This document shows positions 21,312-23,855 of a stretch of DNA of 23,855 nt, in pieces. A program made the translations under genes and the position numbers. Source of the stretch: Rhizophlyctis rosea (lineage: Eukaryota; Chytridiomycota; Chytridiomycetes; Rhizophlyctidales; Rhizophlyctidaceae); assembly GCA_027596075.1 (NCBI GenBank), contig JADGJC010000274.1, positions 1-23,855 on the forward strand. The letters run 5' to 3'. The notes beneath the pieces are model-generated. The model saw only the letters and a list, made by a program, of their open reading frames with translations. It was not told the origin of the DNA and made no database searches. Within the stretch, counting starts at the first letter, position 1, and the number at the start of each line of letters is the position of its first letter.

Positions 21312-21622
21312 TCAGGGATGATTTTTGGCACCGGACCTCACCCATCGATACTGTTTGGTCCACCTCTTCCAAAACTCCTCGGGCACATCATTTGAGTGGC
21401 CTTTTTGATCTGTATTGAAGGCGGACGACCGCAGTTTGGAGGGTCGTGGCAAAGGGCAAACTGTCGAAGTGCTTGGTAGCTGGGTAGCTGTCATTCCTGA
21501 ACGAGGCGTAAGTAGCGGCAGTGTTTGGAGGAATCATCAGGCGCGGCGGAAGCGTTAGGATTTAAGTTACCTAAGGCGTCGCGCCAGCGTTTTGGGGAAA
21601 TCCGAGGTGAAGAGGAGTCCAT
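21312..21622 (-). CDS. Small Trp-rich hypothetical protein (78 aa, 2 exons)
   Basis: ATG 21622 opens 17 codons plus one base (exon 21622-21571) to a GTAACT donor. A 74-nt intron with a CCTAAC branch-like site ends at CGTTCAG, and exon 21496-21312 continues in the right phase to TGA. The N-terminus is Ser/Pro/Arg-rich; the C-terminus has a tight aromatic and basic cluster (EEFWKRWTKQYRWVR) that could be an amphipathic helix binding a membrane, nucleic acid or partner protein. No known family is recognised. The gene converges with nothing and stands alone; it may be a decayed remnant. Confidence 0.38.
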
Positions 21623-21910
21623 GGCTTTTGCATCGTTTGCATTTGAGTGAATTTTGCGTGGTTTCTTCCTGTTTTTTTGTTTTCGGCGCTGGCGTGAGGT
21701 TTTAGCCGCCTAAGGAGCTGTACCTCTCGCGGGGAATAATGTAAGAATAAAGTAGATGCATTTTGATGTGTTGGCTCTGCACAGTGTTGTTGTGGGAGTT
21801 TGGAGGATTCGGGGGTTTTTTTTTCCACCCAATCAATAGAAAACATTCAGAACTTTGAGAAAAAGGGATTGTTCCCTCAAAGCAATGCATTTTGGGCAAT
21901 TTTCTCGAAA

Positions 21911-22455
21911 ATGGGTTCCATCTCCTTAAACCTTTCTGCAAATTTCCCATATCTGCTTCCTGCAAAGCGTTGCAATCTCAGCTCTGTATTCTTGGAGCAG
22001 GGCTTTATCCTGTCTATTCAATCGAGGGAAGTTGGTTCCAGCTGGCTAGGGGTCAGTGGGGTCCTCATCCGCAAAAGGACTTTGCGCTCCGTCAGCTCTG
22101 TTTCTGAAAGGAAAGAATTAACAGCAGCACAGGTAAAGTAAGCAGCGACCAATCTCGAATCTGATCTTCTTCAGATTGCGTTGCTGTCGCTGATGAGTGA
22201 TTCCGCAGCATCAGGAGTGCTCCTGGCTGATAAATGGTGGAATCCAAAAAGGGAATTACAAGCCCTTGTGGATGTCAATACCCCGTCAAAGCCCACCTGG
22301 ATGCCATGGCATCTCCATTATTCTCCAATTCCAATTTCTGCAAAATGGTTGTGAGGAGTGGACCTGGGTTAATCTCCGCAGCACTCCGAGTGCATCATTG
22401 CAGCAGGTTCTCCAATGCCATACAGAGCAGGTATAGAGCATTCCTCCTCCCATAA
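21911..22455 (+). CDS. Possible small three-exon gene (about 149 aa), unrecognised
   Basis: Exons 21911-22132, 22175-22350 and 22404 (or 22407)-22455 keep one frame. The first intron is only 42 nt (CAG|GTAAAG, branch CTGAT, acceptor TTCTTCAG) and contains an in-frame TAA, so splicing would be needed. The second has donor GTGAGG and a tandem NAGNAG acceptor (GCAGCAG). Exon 2 looks best: LLSLMSD, then LLADKWWNPKRELQALV and Pro/Trp-rich residues. Exon 1 is less convincing and competes with another open frame at 21892-22107. The true 5' end is uncertain, and the stretch 21623-21910 upstream holds nothing I can support. Confidence 0.28.
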
Positions 22456-22897
22456 ATGCTTTATGTACAACACATACGTAGCATCGGCCACCGTTGATGG
22501 CATACATGGCGTGTGAACAATGTACGGGTACGAGTGAGGTATGTGAGTTTTTTTTTCTGGCAGTCAGCCAGCGAAAGCAACAAGATAACTTTTTGAATCA
22601 TCTCATCTCATGATAAAAACATCGGTGGAGACATCTCCCGATGAAGGTGAACCCTCTGAATTTTACGAGAAATCTCCCCTGTTCATTTCCGCAGATGCCC
22701 TCTGTAAGAGGAACTGACCTCCGCTCGCTCCCTCAGCTTTCTGGGCACGACAAATCAAGTAACTGCGTTGTCCTGTGATGTGAAAATCAGAGCATAGCGA
22801 CCGTGATACTCGTCGGCCACACATCGTGGACAAGGACAACGAGTATATTATGTACATGCATCTATATACTGGCGTTGGGTTCAATATACAGATCATC
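22456..22897. other. Intergenic stretch, nothing recognised
   Basis: 442 bases with only short scattered open frames. The part next to 22897 should be the 3' UTR of the minus-strand coiled-coil gene. No tRNA or clear repeat is seen. Confidence 0.45.
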
Positions 22898-23758
22898 TCA
22901 ATTTGTCACCAATAAGACACTATCCTCCGAAACCGTATCACCTCCCCCTCCTCTTGCCCCCCGACCGCCACCACCCCACGGCCCCCTGCTCCCGTCCTGT
23001 CCGCGAAAGTCTTCATAATCTCCTGCAGAGACGGAAGGATAGGATCAGCCAACCCACGTTCATCTTAGCCAAAAATAGACTTACAAAAAGACACATACCA
23101 ATCCGAAACTCCCTCGCAAACCTTTCTCGTAGTGTATCTTCGTTCACGTCGATGTACGAGTATGCGCGCGATCGGGCGTGGTGCATGGCGTTTGCTATCC
23201 GTCTTTTGCGGTCTTGTTCGACGACGTGTTGGAGGTCTTTTATTAGGGCGTGTTTTTCCTATGCGGAGTGTGGGGTTTTACGTCAGGAGCTCGTTCCGAT
23301 GTATAGCACAAATTGTCGTTTGCGAATATATCAGGCAAACAGAAGCTGCATAAGTCTCCTACCTGATCCATGAAAATCTGCTGCATAGCCTCCCTTCCCC
23401 GTCCCTCCGCAACACGCTTCAACCTTTCTTCCGCTGCTTCCTTCACGCGTAGGGCATTTTCTCTTTCTGCCGCGGCTGCCACAGCTGAATGGAGGGCGTT
23501 GGGACGTGAGCGAGTTGTTTCGTCGGTGCAGCGGATTGCGACGTGGGAGCGGTTGTAGGATGTGTGTTCGTAGGAGGAGCGGTTGAGGCGGTGGTGCGGG
23601 TTTGGGGGAATTTCGATTGTGGGGGCGGTTGTGGAGAGGGTTTGGCGGTGGAGGTGGGCGATTTGGGAGGCGCGAGCGTTTTCGGTGTGTTTTATTTGGG
23701 TGCGGAGGAGGTGGGCTGTTAGGAGGGGTTGGAGGCGGGATTGTTTTTCTTCTTCGAA
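22898..23758 (-). CDS. Coiled-coil protein, CEP295/Ana1-like candidate, 5' end outside the window (226 aa seen, 3 exons)
   Basis: Exons 23758-23363, 23258-23099 and 23022-22898 give 226 codons plus TGA; the introns are 104 and 76 nt with GTAGGA/GTATGT donors. The first exon opens after CTTCCTCAG with a CCTAAT branch, and no donor lies between it and the window end, so the gene starts beyond the window. The protein is charged and helical. The order of parts (a Glu-rich helix, a Pro-containing linker, a Tyr/His-rich patch, a D-E-T-x2-R-S-R-P-N-A motif, an Ala/Arg/Glu helix with R-x-E-A-M-Q-Q, and an R-x2-F-A-R-E-F-x3-D-Y end) resembles what I recall of the N-terminal part of centriolar CEP295/Ana1. 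It then ends in an Arg/Gly-rich tail. Family assignment is from memory and tentative; coding status is firm. Confidence 0.7.
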
Positions 23759-23830
23759 CTGAGGAAGTGGGGATGGGTGATGAGATTAGGTGCGTGCGTA
23801 AGTTTTCCTTCTTCATTCCCTTCCGAGTGT

Positions 23831-23855
23831 GGGGGGGGGGGGGGGGGGGGGGGGG
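23831..23855. repeat. Run of 25 G at the window end
   Basis: The last 25 bases are all G. It lies in what should be an intron of the coiled-coil gene. It may be a real homopolymer that ended an assembly, or a sequencing artefact (dark-cycle poly-G). It is not a TTAGGG-type telomere. Confidence 0.9.

Noticed and set aside
23331..23816. 161-codon minus-strand Pro-rich frame
   Set aside because: It overlaps the coiled-coil gene in another frame; the chosen frame has consistent splice phases across three exons.

Overview
The window is nuclear DNA of a filamentous or zoosporic fungus. Coding regions are broken by many short introns (mostly 55-142 nt) with GTAAGT/GTATGT-type donors, CTRAY-like branch points and YAG acceptors. 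Neighbouring genes lie on both strands and there are no operons. A large kinesin, a pair of guanylate-binding-protein (GBP) type GTPases and a candidate centriole protein fit a flagellated fungus such as a chytrid, but that placement is inference. The window starts in C-rich sequence and ends in a run of 25 G, so it may reach a contig end.

Layout. 1-614: last visible part of a minus-strand gene for a Pro/Ser/Thr-rich protein. 1239-1710: short minus-strand exons of a cysteine-rich protein. 1948-10051: a five-exon, plus-strand kinesin-4-like motor of 2568 residues with a very long coiled coil. 10403-10752: a small coiled-coil protein. 10925-11873 (minus): a three-exon GNAT N-acetyltransferase. 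12506-13794 (minus): a four-exon protein with Cys/His-rich N-terminus and a C-terminal membrane helix; an unexplained open frame lies just upstream. 14877-17349 (minus) and 18149-20215 (plus): two GBP-type large GTPases, head to head around a 799-bp shared intergenic region. 20575-22455: poorly defined DNA with three weak small-gene candidates. 22898-23758 (minus): 3' part of a coiled-coil gene that resembles the N-terminal region of CEP295/Ana1 centriolar proteins.

The GBP pair is the centre of interest. The two proteins are diverged, but four introns sit at matching positions and phases, so they are paralogs from an inverted duplication. Their tails differ: one ends in a Gly-rich linker plus a GPRGG-type basic motif; the other stops at a TAA that is followed in frame by 59 more codons, including a (GSPF)n repeat with synonymous codon changes. 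Their shared upstream region holds seven copies of CAGAAC/GTTCTG, two of them forming the ends of a perfect 12-bp inverted repeat. A second theme is the kinesin gene, whose codon choice flips in blocks between C-rich and G-rich DNA. All exon models were built by eye from splice signals and reading-frame phase; no database search was run.
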